NCBI GenBank assembly: GCA_046343015.1
Contig: JBKDOL010000132.1
Location: 62,001-126,000, forward strand
Source of the DNA: BJ22 sp021298375
GTDB taxonomy: Bacteria > Planctomycetota > Planctomycetia > Pirellulales > Pirellulaceae
Reading direction: 5' to 3'
DNA length: 64,000 nt
The translations under genes and the position numbers were made by a program. Positions 23,069 to 31,661 of this stretch are shown here, piece after piece; positions within the stretch are counted from its first letter, which is position 1, and each line of letters begins with the position of its first letter. The notes beneath the pieces were generated by a model. The model saw only the letters and a program-made list of their open reading frames with translations, searched no databases and had not been told where the DNA came from.

Positions 23069-25423
23069 GTGACTCGGCTGGAACTAAATCTGTATGGCCT
23101 GCTCCCAACGATTTCGTCGGGAGGCCGGGGTGCTGCGCTCCGCCGGTCCCTCTGCTCCCTGCTCGCCAGCTGGTTGTGGATCGCCGGCTTGGCCACTGTT
23201 GCTCCGCCAGTTCCTCTCGCCACCGCTCAGTCTCCCGGCGGTACCCAGCTGGAAGTCGAAATTTTTGATCCGTTCCGACTGAGTACGCGCCAGGCAGGCT
23301 TTCGCCCGATCACGATCAAGGTGAATGCGTTGGGTGGCGCCCTCAGCCAAAAAGATCTCCCGATTTGGATCGTCCAGCGCCACTCGAATCCGTATCAGCA
23401 ATACATACGCGATCTGGTCCGCTACCAGCGATTTGTCCTGCCGGCAGGTGCCACCGGAGTGACAGTACAGTTTGTTGCCCGCAACTCCGGCGGGAGCAAT
23501 TCCACCGAAGTCCTGCATTTGGAATTGGACGGCGACCTGCAGTTTCGTCCGAACAGCAAGGCCGATTTTGGGGTGAAGCAACTTTACACGCCCGACGAGG
23601 AGAGCTGGCCCAAGCTCAACCTGCTCTGGGTCTCACCTCTGCCAGGCTTGTCGCTTTCGACCACCGAGCGATTTGCGGTCGACTTCGACTTTACGGCGGG
23701 CGACCAGCGTCAGACCGTTCCCCTGCCCAAGGCCCAACCGCCTTGGGTGCCGCCAAAACTGGGGAAGTTGTTGGAGTTGCATGCCGTGATGAGTCGGCTC
23801 TTTGGCGCCGAAGCGATCGGCAGAGACCGCAATCAAACGCAGCAGCAGTCTTTCTCCGGAGCCCTTGAGCTGATCGAGGGTGCCGACTGGTTGGCCGCCT
23901 GTCTTCCCGAGCAGTTTCCGGACAATTGGCAGGCGCTGGTCAACGTGGAACTGGTGCTGCTCACGCGGGACGAGATCGCCACGTTTTCACCCGCTCAGCT
24001 GGCCGCGCTGGTCGATTGGGTGGCCCTCGGCGGACGGTTGGTCGTGACGGGCTGTGAGCCTGATTCCGCGGACTGGTCGCAATTGCCGGAAACACTGTTT
24101 GCCGCGCGTCTGGGACCAGACCAGCGGCTCGGTCCGATCCAGTGGCAGGCGTTGCTGCCGGACGAAGCGATCGGGAATTTTCCACAGCCGCCCGCAACCA
24201 TACAGTCGACGGGAACCAACCAGTTCGGTAATTCATCTTCATTCAAGGAGTATTACGGTGGCCAGTTGCTCTCCACAATCAGTTATCGACCGCAGACCCT
24301 GTCCGGTCCGCCGGGAGGAGCCGAGCCACCGGAGCTGAGCTACTTCGACCATTTGATCGGCCGGGTGATTTGCACTCCACGACAGGTTCCTGAACTGGAT
24401 GGAGCCGGTTGGGAACGCCTTCTGGCAGTCGCCTACGGTAATGGGCGCGGGGAGCAGCCTGCCTCGGTTCTCGGGCGGCATAACCTGGGTGCCGATCGGA
24501 TCGAGAACTTTGAGGTCCAAGGGGTGGGGGAACCTCCCCGGCTCTTGTTCATTTGCCTGATCAGCCTGTTTGCCCTTGTCGTGGGACCGCTGGCCTGTAC
24601 GGTGCTCTACCGGACGCGTCGAGTCAATTATCTGCTCGCCGTTGTTCCGGCCCTGTCGCTGCTGGCGACACTCGGACTGGTGACCTATGCAATACTGGCG
24701 GAGGGGTTTGCCTTTCGAACCGAGCGGTTCAGTTTCACGCGGCTGGACCAGAATACCCAGCAGGCGGTCACCTTGACCGAGAATGCGGTTTTTTCCGGAC
24801 TCAGTCCGCAAGCCTATCCAGTGGATGCGGAGGAGCTGCTGCTGGTCAAAGCGGGCCGCACTGCGGGGGAAGAGCGAACGGAAGTGTCCGAGTCGGGAAC
24901 GAGGTTGGTTGCACCAGAGATTCGGGCCCGGACCGATCATCAGCTGTTTTCGGCCAGCGTGCGGAACACGACCCAAGGCTTGCAGGTCAGTCGCCGCCTC
25001 GTTGAGGGCTCGCCGGTGGTGACGGTGCGAAATCAGTTTGACCAGCCGCTGCGGCGAGCGTTGCTGAGGTTCGAGGACGGGTGGTATCGGGTTGATGAGT
25101 TGGCGGCGGCGGCGGAAGCTCAAGCAGTGCCGGCTGATGCCCAAGTTTTTCTGCAGGAAGCCCAGCCTTTTTTCGATCGAGCCGCGGCCCTGAAGAACCA
25201 GCCCAATCTCGAATTCGGCTCGCAACCGTTCCCGTCGTTTCGCACCGATCCGATTCAAATTTGGGGCCTGCTCGGGGTTCTGCAAGCGACTGACTATTTT
25301 GAATCTGCAGCGGTCGCCCCGGGCGAGTATGTCGTCATCCTGGATGAGTCGACTCTCCCCCAGCGGCTCAAGCGTCAGGCCCAGGTCCAGTCACAGGTGC
25401 ACGTCATACATGGCAAGTGGTAA
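23069..25423 (+). CDS. membrane-anchored GATase-like protein of an ABC export module (second copy)
   Basis: Large envelope protein, 784 residues, matching the plan of the 734-residue protein at 2093: signal sequence (cleavage near ATAQS, about residue 54), a long extracytoplasmic part, two membrane helices at about 491-512 and 520-545, and a further extracytoplasmic domain. A stretch near 290-330 (VNVELVLLTRDEIATFSPAQLAALVDWVALGGRLVV, given only in part as motif) is the GATase-like segment, in which GGRLVVTG parallels GGRMLFWTSG of the first copy. The GTG start is supported by AGGAG 10 nt upstream. An ABC ATPase and a permease follow directly. Substrate unknown; gliding or exopolysaccharide export by analogy with Gld proteins is only a possibility. 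Confidence 0.82.
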   Translation: MTRLELNLYGLLPTISSGGRGAALRRSLCSLLASWLWIAGLATVAPPVPLATAQSPGGTQLEVEIFDPFRLSTRQAGFRPITIKVNALGGALSQKDLPIWIVQRHSNPYQQYIRDLVRYQRFVLPAGATGVTVQFVARNSGGSNSTEVLHLELDGDLQFRPNSKADFGVKQLYTPDEESWPKLNLLWVSPLPGLSLSTTERFAVDFDFTAGDQRQTVPLPKAQPPWVPPKLGKLLELHAVMSRLFGAEAIGRDRNQTQQQSFSGALELIEGADWLAACLPEQFPDNWQALVNVELVLLTRDEIATFSPAQLAALVDWVALGGRLVVTGCEPDSADWSQLPETLFAARLGPDQRLGPIQWQALLPDEAIGNFPQPPATIQSTGTNQFGNSSSFKEYYGGQLLSTISYRPQTLSGPPGGAEPPELSYFDHLIGRVICTPRQVPELDGAGWERLLAVAYGNGRGEQPASVLGRHNLGADRIENFEVQGVGEPPRLLFICLISLFALVVGPLACTVLYRTRRVNYLLAVVPALSLLATLGLVTYAILAEGFAFRTERFSFTRLDQNTQQAVTLTENAVFSGLSPQAYPVDAEELLLVKAGRTAGEERTEVSESGTRLVAPEIRARTDHQLFSASVRNTTQGLQVSRRLVEGSPVVTVRNQFDQPLRRALLRFEDGWYRVDELAAAAEAQAVPADAQVFLQEAQPFFDRAAALKNQPNLEFGSQPFPSFRTDPIQIWGLLGVLQATDYFESAAVAPGEYVVILDESTLPQRLKRQAQVQSQVHVIHGKW

Positions 25424-25463
25424 CGGTCTGGCCCAAACCGGGCCGGCAGAAAGCAGGCCGGCC

Positions 25464-26417
25464 ATGATAGAAGTCCGCGGGTTGAGCCGCTGGTTCGGCA
25501 GCACCTGCGCGGTCAGGAATTTGAGCCTGGCGGTCCCGGCCGGCTCCGTGCTCGGCTTCATCGGCCCCAACGGCGCGGGCAAAACGACGACGATGCGGAT
25601 TCTGGCGACGCTCGACGAACCCGACCTGGGCGACGCGCTGGTCGATGGATTCTCTGTCGTCGACGACGCAGACCGGGTGCGTTCCCGGATCGGCTATGTC
25701 CCCGACGCCTACGGTGCCTACGCCAATGTCAGCTGCGTCGAGTACCTCGATTTCTTCGCTCGTTCCTACGGCTTGGTCGGTCGACAGCGGATGGACGCGG
25801 TGAACCGGGTGATCGAGTTCACCCGGATGGGCCACATGCTGCACAAGCCGATGAACGGCTTGAGTAAAGGGATGAAGCAGCGGCTCTGTCTTGGCCGCGC
25901 GCTGATTCATGATCCCAAAGTGCTGATTCTCGACGAGCCCGCCGCGGGGCTCGACCCGCGGGCCCGCATCGAGTTGAAGGAGATGATTGGCCAGCTCGCC
26001 GCCGCGGGGAAGTCGTTGCTGATCAGCAGCCACATTCTCACCGAGCTGGCGGAGATGTGTGATCGCTTGGCGATCATCGAGCGCGGAGAACTGCTGGCCG
26101 AAGGGCCGGTCGAGCAGATTCTGCGGGGGCAGGCATTTGCCCATCAGGAGCCGGCCGAAGTATCGCGAGTCACCTTGCAGGTGACGTTGCTCGGGGAAGC
26201 AGGCCCAGCCTGCGAGTGGCTACGCAGCGCGCGGCAACTGGAGGCCGGGGTGATCGCCGAACAGATATTGGAGCTGGTGGTCGCGGACGAGCCCGCTGAA
26301 CATGCCCAGCTGCTGCGGGAGTTGGTTCAGGCGGGATTTGCGGTGACCCGGTTCACGACTAAATCGCGGACCCTCGAAGAGGCATTTCTCAAGGTGACGC
26401 GGGGGAACGTGCAATGA
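25464..26417 (+). CDS. ABC-2 type transporter ATP-binding protein (second module)
   Basis: ATPase of an ABC-2 exporter, 317 residues. Walker A is GPNGAGKTTT (about 35-44), the signature LSKGMKQRL departs from LSGGQ at two positions, Walker B is VLILDEP, and the switch His is in ISSHIL. The Q-loop Gln is Asp (GYVPD), as in the paralogue at 4363. The start is placed at 25464, where MIEVRGLSRWFG matches the paralogue's N-terminus. An upstream ATG at 25410 would overlap the preceding gene and adds 18 residues. It ends with an ATGA overlap into the permease gene, so the two are translationally coupled. Confidence 0.95.
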   Translation: MIEVRGLSRWFGSTCAVRNLSLAVPAGSVLGFIGPNGAGKTTTMRILATLDEPDLGDALVDGFSVVDDADRVRSRIGYVPDAYGAYANVSCVEYLDFFARSYGLVGRQRMDAVNRVIEFTRMGHMLHKPMNGLSKGMKQRLCLGRALIHDPKVLILDEPAAGLDPRARIELKEMIGQLAAAGKSLLISSHILTELAEMCDRLAIIERGELLAEGPVEQILRGQAFAHQEPAEVSRVTLQVTLLGEAGPACEWLRSARQLEAGVIAEQILELVVADEPAEHAQLLRELVQAGFAVTRFTTKSRTLEEAFLKVTRGNVQ

Positions 26418-28105
26418 GCGAGCAAAATTGGCGAGTCCTTCCGGAGCCGACGGGAGAGGCGAGTTTACTCACCAGCGAGCCATTGGCTTGGTATGACCGC
26501 TGCGCTGCCTGGCTGGCGGATCGCTGCAGTCCGATTCTGGTCAAGGAGTGCCGCCAGGCGCTCAAGAGCCGGCAGTTTCTCTGGACGTTTCTGTTGTTGC
26601 TGCTGGCCGTGGTGGCCTGGTCGTTTTGGGGGCTGAGCCTCACCATTGGCCAGCCGAGTGAAGAGTCCGGTCCGCTGATGTTGACCGGATATTTGATGAT
26701 TCTCGCGGTGCCCCTGTTTCTGGTGGTGCCGTTCTCGACATTTCGTTCGCTGGTCAGCGAATTGGAAACCGAGACGATGCCGCTGCTGACAATTACCACG
26801 ATGACGCCCTACCAGATTGTGGCAGGCAAGTTGCTGAGCAGCCTGCTGCAGCTGCTGATCTATCTTTCCGCGGTCGTGCCCTGCATTGGCTTTACTTATC
26901 TCCTCCGCGGGATTGATCTGGCCGAGATTGGACTGCTGGTTGGCTTTCAGGTGGCCGCCTCCGTTGCCCTGTCGGGGGTGTCGCTGCTCGCCGCGGCCTT
27001 GGCCCGGATGGCGACAGCGCGGTGGATTATTTCGGTGGCGCTGATCTTCTTGTTACTCTTAGCCTGCGGAGCGTGGCTCAGCTTTCAAAGCGAGGCGCTG
27101 AACTTCAATCTGCTCAGTCGCAACGACGGAGCCTGGGACGTGTTGTTGCTGATCCTGTTGGCGGTGGCGTCGACCGGGTGGGTTGGCTTTCATACCGCCG
27201 CCTCACTGGTTTCATTCCCTGCGAGCGATCGCAGTTCCCGGATTCGTCTCGCTTTGCTGCTGCAGCATCTGGTCCTGATTGGTTGCTTTGCGATAAATGA
27301 CTCGCTGGACTCGGATTTTGCCTGGCCAGTATTTGCGGCGGTAGCCAGCGCTCACTACTGGCTGATTCTGGGGAGTTTGACTGCGGGCGAGAATCCGGGA
27401 CTTTCCGAACGGGTTCGGCGGGAGCTGCCGCGTTCAATGCTGGGGCAGTCGCTGTTTGGCTTGCTGATGCCCGGTCCCGGCCGGGGGTATCTGTTTGCCC
27501 TGACTCAGCTCTGGGGATGGCAGTTGGTCCTCTACGGGTGGTGGCTCTATCGGGCCGAGGGATCGTCCATGGCGGCTCGCCCCCAAGACGAACCATGGCT
27601 GCTGGCGCTTTGTCTTATCGGCAATGCCTCGCACGCCACGTTTTACTTGTCCCTCAATTGGTTGTTGCTGGGTTGGATTCGCGGGCCGCGCAAACTGACG
27701 CCCGTAGCCGGATTGGTCACACTGCTGCTGACCTTTATCATTCTGAACGTCACCACGCTGTCGCTGCATGGATTTGTCAGCGGTACGAACAACATCGCCG
27801 CCTATAACGAGTACTCCATCTTCCTGACCGGCAATTGGTGGAGTTGGCTGTCTGAAGTCGGCAGATTGAACAGGTTGGGATTGTCCAGTCAATTGGTCAC
27901 GTCGACCCTGCTGGTTGCCGCTGCGGCGATGGTTCTGGGCGGTATCTGCCTGTGCCGGGCAGCGCGGGAACTCGTCGCACCACCGGGGATTGTCCCCGAG
28001 CGGGTCTTGGCTGAACAAAGCGAAGCGCGACGGGAGCAGGTCCCTGCCGGAGAGTCGATCGCCGAAATCCTCGCCGCGCGGTCGCGGCGTGAGGGCCGTG
28101 ATTAG
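26414..28105 (+). CDS. ABC-2 type transporter permease
   Basis: Integral membrane protein, 563 residues, with about eleven or twelve hydrophobic segments from residue 60 to 535 and a short cytoplasmic N-terminus containing SPILVKECRQALKSRQF, the amphipathic lead-in typical of ABC-2 permeases. The ATG overlaps the stop of the ATPase (ATGA), so they form one transporter. Together with the GATase-like protein at 23069 this makes a complete module, whereas the related module at 2-5 kb lacks a permease. The C-terminus ends in a charged Arg/Glu-rich tail. Substrate unknown. Confidence 0.9.
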   Translation: MSEQNWRVLPEPTGEASLLTSEPLAWYDRCAAWLADRCSPILVKECRQALKSRQFLWTFLLLLLAVVAWSFWGLSLTIGQPSEESGPLMLTGYLMILAVPLFLVVPFSTFRSLVSELETETMPLLTITTMTPYQIVAGKLLSSLLQLLIYLSAVVPCIGFTYLLRGIDLAEIGLLVGFQVAASVALSGVSLLAAALARMATARWIISVALIFLLLLACGAWLSFQSEALNFNLLSRNDGAWDVLLLILLAVASTGWVGFHTAASLVSFPASDRSSRIRLALLLQHLVLIGCFAINDSLDSDFAWPVFAAVASAHYWLILGSLTAGENPGLSERVRRELPRSMLGQSLFGLLMPGPGRGYLFALTQLWGWQLVLYGWWLYRAEGSSMAARPQDEPWLLALCLIGNASHATFYLSLNWLLLGWIRGPRKLTPVAGLVTLLLTFIILNVTTLSLHGFVSGTNNIAAYNEYSIFLTGNWWSWLSEVGRLNRLGLSSQLVTSTLLVAAAAMVLGGICLCRAARELVAPPGIVPERVLAEQSEARREQVPAGESIAEILAARSRREGRD

Positions 28106-28133
28106 TTATCAGTCCATCGCCGTTGTTGAGTCG

Positions 28134-28161
28134 AACAACCAACAACTAACAACCAACAACT
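28134..28161. repeat. 14-bp tandem duplication at the folP stop codon
   Basis: Two copies of aacaaccaacaact (also readable as four 7-bp units), between the convergent stops of the ABC permease and folP. The folP stop triplet (28160-28162) overlaps the last bases of the array. Confidence 0.9.
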
Positions 28162-29035
28162 AACTCCGTGCGGCCCAGAACGTCGTCAGCGCGTCGCGGG
28201 TTCGGGCGACTTCGTGGACGCGAATCACCTGAACCCCCTGATTGGCCAGGTGCAGGCTGAGGCCCAATGTGCCGGCATCCCGATCGCGGTCCGGTCCGCC
28301 GAGGAGTTTGCCGATGAAGCCCTTGCGCGAATGGCCGACGAGGAGCGGCGCGCCCAGTTGATGGAATGCCGCGATCTGCTTGAGCAGGGTCAGGTTGTGT
28401 TCGTGGGTTTTGCCGAAGCCGATCCCCGGGTCGAGGCAGATTCGGTCGCGGGTGATCCCCTGATTGATGAGCCAGTCTCTGGTCTGGGCCAGATAGGCGA
28501 CTATCTCGGCGACGACATCCTCGTAGTGGGGATTGTCCTGCATCGTTTGGGGCGTGCCTTGCATATGCATCGCGCAGATTCCGGCTTGGCTTTGCCGGGC
28601 AATTTCGAGCATCTGGGGATCGCCGTGCAGGGCCGTGACATCGTTGATAATTTCCGCGCCAGCCTTGATCGCGGCGGCGGCAACGGCCGCTTTGCTGGTG
28701 TCAATGGAAAGGGGGACGGAGGTTTCGGCCGCCAATCGCTCCAGCACCGGAATCACGCGGTTGAGCTCTTCGTCCAGCGAAACGGGCTGGCTGTAGGGAC
28801 GCGTACTTTCTCCGCCCAGGTCGAGGATGTCGGCCCCGTCAGTGACCAGTTGCAAGGCGTGCCGCAGGGCGGCTTCGCCGTTACTCCACTTGCCTCCATC
28901 CGAAAAGCTGTCGGGGGTGACATTGACGATCCCCATCAGCAGCGGCGGACCAGAGAGATCCAGCAGGCGAGTTCGCAAGCGCCAGAACTGCGGGCGAGGC
29001 GCGGGACTTGAGGCGGCAGGGTGGTGTTCAATCAT
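28160..29035 (-). CDS. folP: dihydropteroate synthase
   Basis: DHPS, 291 residues, joining p-aminobenzoate to 6-hydroxymethyl-dihydropterin diphosphate in folate synthesis; target of sulfonamides. TIM-barrel motifs are present: MGIVNVTPDSFSDGG, DLGGESTRP, the SIDTSKAAV strand, INDVTAL, DPGIGFGKTHEHN, and GHSRKGFIGKL. The ATG at 29035 overlaps the 3' end of the zinc-ribbon/cyclase-like gene by 8 nt, so translational coupling is likely. The stop lies in a 14-bp tandem repeat. Confidence 0.97.
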   Translation of the reverse strand: MIEHHPAASSPAPRPQFWRLRTRLLDLSGPPLLMGIVNVTPDSFSDGGKWSNGEAALRHALQLVTDGADILDLGGESTRPYSQPVSLDEELNRVIPVLERLAAETSVPLSIDTSKAAVAAAAIKAGAEIINDVTALHGDPQMLEIARQSQAGICAMHMQGTPQTMQDNPHYEDVVAEIVAYLAQTRDWLINQGITRDRICLDPGIGFGKTHEHNLTLLKQIAAFHQLGAPLLVGHSRKGFIGKLLGGPDRDRDAGTLGLSLHLANQGVQVIRVHEVARTRDALTTFWAARS

Positions 29036-31091
29036 CGAGGGCCAGTGGTTCAAACAGCGGAAGGTGGCGGTAGTAGACCTCGAGTGTACAGACTGCCAGC
29101 GAGGTGACGAAGATCCGCTCGCCTTGAGCGCCCCATTCGAACTGACTGGGCTCCCAGCTTCCGGGGTGTTTGCCTTTCTTCAATTGGCTGCCGACGAGCA
29201 ACTCGCGGACCGCCTTGTTCCAGGTTTCCCAAGGCCGGCCGCCATAGTGGTGCAGCACCTGGGTTCCGTAATACCAGTAATAGAGATTCGGTTTGTCGGC
29301 AGTTGGCAAGTGTTCATCCACGAGCCAGCGGACGCCAGTCATCAGACGGGGATTGTCCCGGGGCCAGCCCAGATACATCCGACACAGCAGCCCTTCGGCA
29401 GTCATGGCCGGCGTGAAGGAGCCATCATCGGGCAGGTAACGATAAAGAGCCCCGGCGGGAACGCGCGACTGGCCGCGCGGCTTGGAGGCGAGGTCGAGAT
29501 AGTAATCGGCCAGTTTCAGCGTTTCGTCGCTGACGGCGATGCCGCCTCGGGCAGCTCGGGCGCTCTGCAGAGCCATCAGTTGCCAGCCAAAGACGCTGGT
29601 GTCGCCGGGCTCACCCGGCTGGTAGCGCCAGCCGCCGCGGGAGTGCTGGGCCTGTTCGATAAAGTCGATCGCCAGTTGAGCCGGCTGGCGGAGCTTTTCA
29701 TCGCCGGTCATGGCAAAAGCTTCGCACAAGACGATGGCGGCCTGACCATGAGCGTACATGCCGGCTTGGCCATTGAAATTCGCGCGGAGGTCGCCGTTCG
29801 GTTTCTGGTTGGCAATCAGCCAGGCGAGTCCGCGGGCGACCGTCGCTTTGTACCGGCCAAATTCCTGGGTTTGACCGGCCCCGAGAAAGGGGAGCAAAGC
29901 AAGGCTGGTTCCCGCCGCATCGCCCTGATTGTCCTCCCGAGCGTGGCGCTCGTAATTGGCCAGACTCCAGCTGCCATCCTGATTCTGCACCGATGCCAGC
30001 CAGCGCAAGCCCCGGGCGACCGCTGCTTCCGTTTGCGTCGTTCCCCCGGCCTTCTCCAGCAGTTCGGAGCGTAATCGCGGGTCGCGCACGGCAAGCGAAG
30101 GGGTCCGGCCGGGCTCGACCGTCAGATTGCGCTTGAGGCTGTCCAAGTCGGGAAGTGGGGCGAGCGGCAGCGGGTCGCTCGCCAGTTCCCTGGCATCCGC
30201 CACAGCCTGCGCAGTCTCGCGGGCCTCTAATTCAGCGACGTCAGCGTCCGGCGGAAGCAGTTGGTCATCGGCCAGTTGATTCAGCGGATTTTGCACTTGC
30301 AGTTCGGTTCCCTCGCGGTGGGACTTGTCGATGAATGAGGACAGCACGATGCGAAGTGATTCAGGACTGGCTTGCTGCAGTGCGATCATCGCCAGCAGAA
30401 GCAGCAGGGCAAGATGCAGGAGAAAGCTGACAAACCAGGCTGGCAGAGCGCTGAATCCGCCCTCCAGCAATTTTGCCAGACGCGAGTCGGCAAGCAGCCG
30501 ATCGAGCTCGGCCTCCGGACCGTTTTCAGCCGGTAACGGATCGGTTGAAGGAAGCCTCGAAGCTGCGTGCGGTTGTGCGGCCGCTGGTTTTGCGGGACGC
30601 GGTGGAGGCGGGAGAGGTGCTCGCTGGGGATGTTGGGCGGCCGCGCGGGGCGTCGCCACAGCCGCAACTCGTTGCCGCAAGGTGTCCCACACCTGCCGGT
30701 CGAGTTCCAACGCGCAGCCGCATCTCCAGCAGTCGGCCACTCCGAGCCAGACGCGGACCGTCAGCGGTGCAGCGCAGTCCGGGCAAGGGCAGAGGACGGC
30801 GTTCCCTTGAACCGTAAAGTGCTGGCCATCGATCTCGATCTGATGCACGAGGGTCGTCAGCGGGTCGGTGGCTCCCTGTCCGGTCGAAGCCTGTCCGGTG
30901 GAAGCCTGTCCGGTGGAAGCCACCTCAGGGGAGGGCGTTTTGGAACCGGAGGCCAAGTCGACATGAACGGTTGTCCGCCGCGGCAGGCGGAGCTTGGGAA
31001 GCGTTGCGATTCGCCCCGCTGAGTTGGCAAGCGCGTCTTCTCGCGCTCGCCAAGCGGCCGTCTGCAATGCTTCAGAAAGGGAGCGCGGCAT
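29028..31091 (-). CDS. zinc-ribbon, membrane helix and terpene-cyclase-fold (squalene/prenyltransferase repeat) protein
   Basis: Unusual 687-residue fusion. Residues 1-95 are basic and low-complexity and include three ASTGQ repeats. Residues about 98-130 hold a zinc-ribbon-like cluster (CPCPDC ... CWRCGC). A Pro/Ala linker leads to one membrane helix at about 224-245 (FVSFLLHLALLLLLAMIAL). The C-terminal 340 residues have the alpha-toroid repeats of squalene cyclases/prenyltransferases (LASVQNQDGSW, AQHSRGGWRYQ, YYWYYGTQVLHHYGG), but the DxDD motif of true squalene-hopene cyclases is not evident, so enzymatic cyclisation is doubtful. Related proteins are frequent in planctomycetes. Membrane-bound, with toroid and zinc site predicted on opposite sides. 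The following folP overlaps it by 8 nt. Confidence 0.85.
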   Translation of the reverse strand: MPRSLSEALQTAAWRAREDALANSAGRIATLPKLRLPRRTTVHVDLASGSKTPSPEVASTGQASTGQASTGQGATDPLTTLVHQIEIDGQHFTVQGNAVLCPCPDCAAPLTVRVWLGVADCWRCGCALELDRQVWDTLRQRVAAVATPRAAAQHPQRAPLPPPPRPAKPAAAQPHAASRLPSTDPLPAENGPEAELDRLLADSRLAKLLEGGFSALPAWFVSFLLHLALLLLLAMIALQQASPESLRIVLSSFIDKSHREGTELQVQNPLNQLADDQLLPPDADVAELEARETAQAVADARELASDPLPLAPLPDLDSLKRNLTVEPGRTPSLAVRDPRLRSELLEKAGGTTQTEAAVARGLRWLASVQNQDGSWSLANYERHAREDNQGDAAGTSLALLPFLGAGQTQEFGRYKATVARGLAWLIANQKPNGDLRANFNGQAGMYAHGQAAIVLCEAFAMTGDEKLRQPAQLAIDFIEQAQHSRGGWRYQPGEPGDTSVFGWQLMALQSARAARGGIAVSDETLKLADYYLDLASKPRGQSRVPAGALYRYLPDDGSFTPAMTAEGLLCRMYLGWPRDNPRLMTGVRWLVDEHLPTADKPNLYYWYYGTQVLHHYGGRPWETWNKAVRELLVGSQLKKGKHPGSWEPSQFEWGAQGERIFVTSLAVCTLEVYYRHLPLFEPLALDD
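30876..30920. repeat. 15-bp tandem repeat, 3 copies, in frame
   Basis: Three 15-bp units (ctgtccggtcgaagc and variants) encode ASTGQ three times near residues 58-72 of the zinc-ribbon/cyclase-like protein. Frame is kept. Confidence 0.93.
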
Positions 31092-31278
31092 GGGCTGCAG
31101 ACCGATTTGAGGGATGGCGGAGTCTGGACGAATCAGTTCCTGGCCGAGGCATTATCGGGTCGCTGGCGGGCGGGGTCAAAGGTTGACTCGTCGGCCCGCG
31201 GCGCGGTCGCGGTGGAATCGCGAAAAAAGCCGCCGAAAAACCGCTTTTTTGCCGCCCCTTTGACTGGTCGCCCCGATT

Positions 31279-31307
31279 GTGAACAGGGCTTGAAAAATCT
31301 AAAATGT
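31279..31307 (+). promoter_or_regulatory. candidate gyrA promoter
   Basis: TTGTGA (31279-31284), a 17-nt spacer and TAAAAT (31302-31307). The -10 is the same hexamer as in the promoters at 16265, 37895 and 51223. The -35 matches TTGACA at 4 of 6. Confidence 0.5.
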
Positions 31308-31449
31308 GAGACCTCGAACAAGCTGAAAAATAGGGCTCACAGGCATTCCTCTGAGTGCTCTTTGAGAGCCTTCTGGCAGCCATGTCTTCCCGAGTCAGGA
31401 ACTTTGCTTTTTCGGGAGTGCGTCACGGCGCTGCCGGGAGCACGGGAGG

Positions 31450-31513
31450 CGTTGTTTCGGCCCGGCGTTGTTTCGCCCCGGAGTTGGTACGGCCCGGAGT
31501 TGGTACGGTCCGG
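31450..31513. repeat. 16-bp tandem repeat, 4 copies, in the gyrA leader
   Basis: Units cgttgtttcggcccgg, cgttgtttcgccccgg, agttggtacggcccgg and agttggtacggtccgg follow each other exactly. The first pair and second pair are closer to each other, suggesting a stepwise doubling. Confidence 0.93.
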
Positions 31514-31661
31514 CTCCGTCCAGGGAGGCTGCGCTGGAGACGTTGCTGCTGGAACCGCGGCTCGTTGGGATGGCTCGCGGGGGCCGTTCGTTTGGGCTGG
31601 GTAGTGTAGATGACTGGTCGGGATTCTTACCGGTCAAAGTGAAAACAAAGGAAAGAATAAC

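Larger units (their letters stand above)
31092..31661. other. divergent region upstream of gyrA
   Basis: About 570 nt, with no credible gene. It holds an A/T-rich inverted repeat (AAAAAAGC/GCTTTTTT, about 31224-31253), the candidate gyrA promoter at 31279-31307, and a four-copy 16-bp tandem repeat at 31450-31513, so gyrA has a long leader of about 350 nt. Confidence 0.55.
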
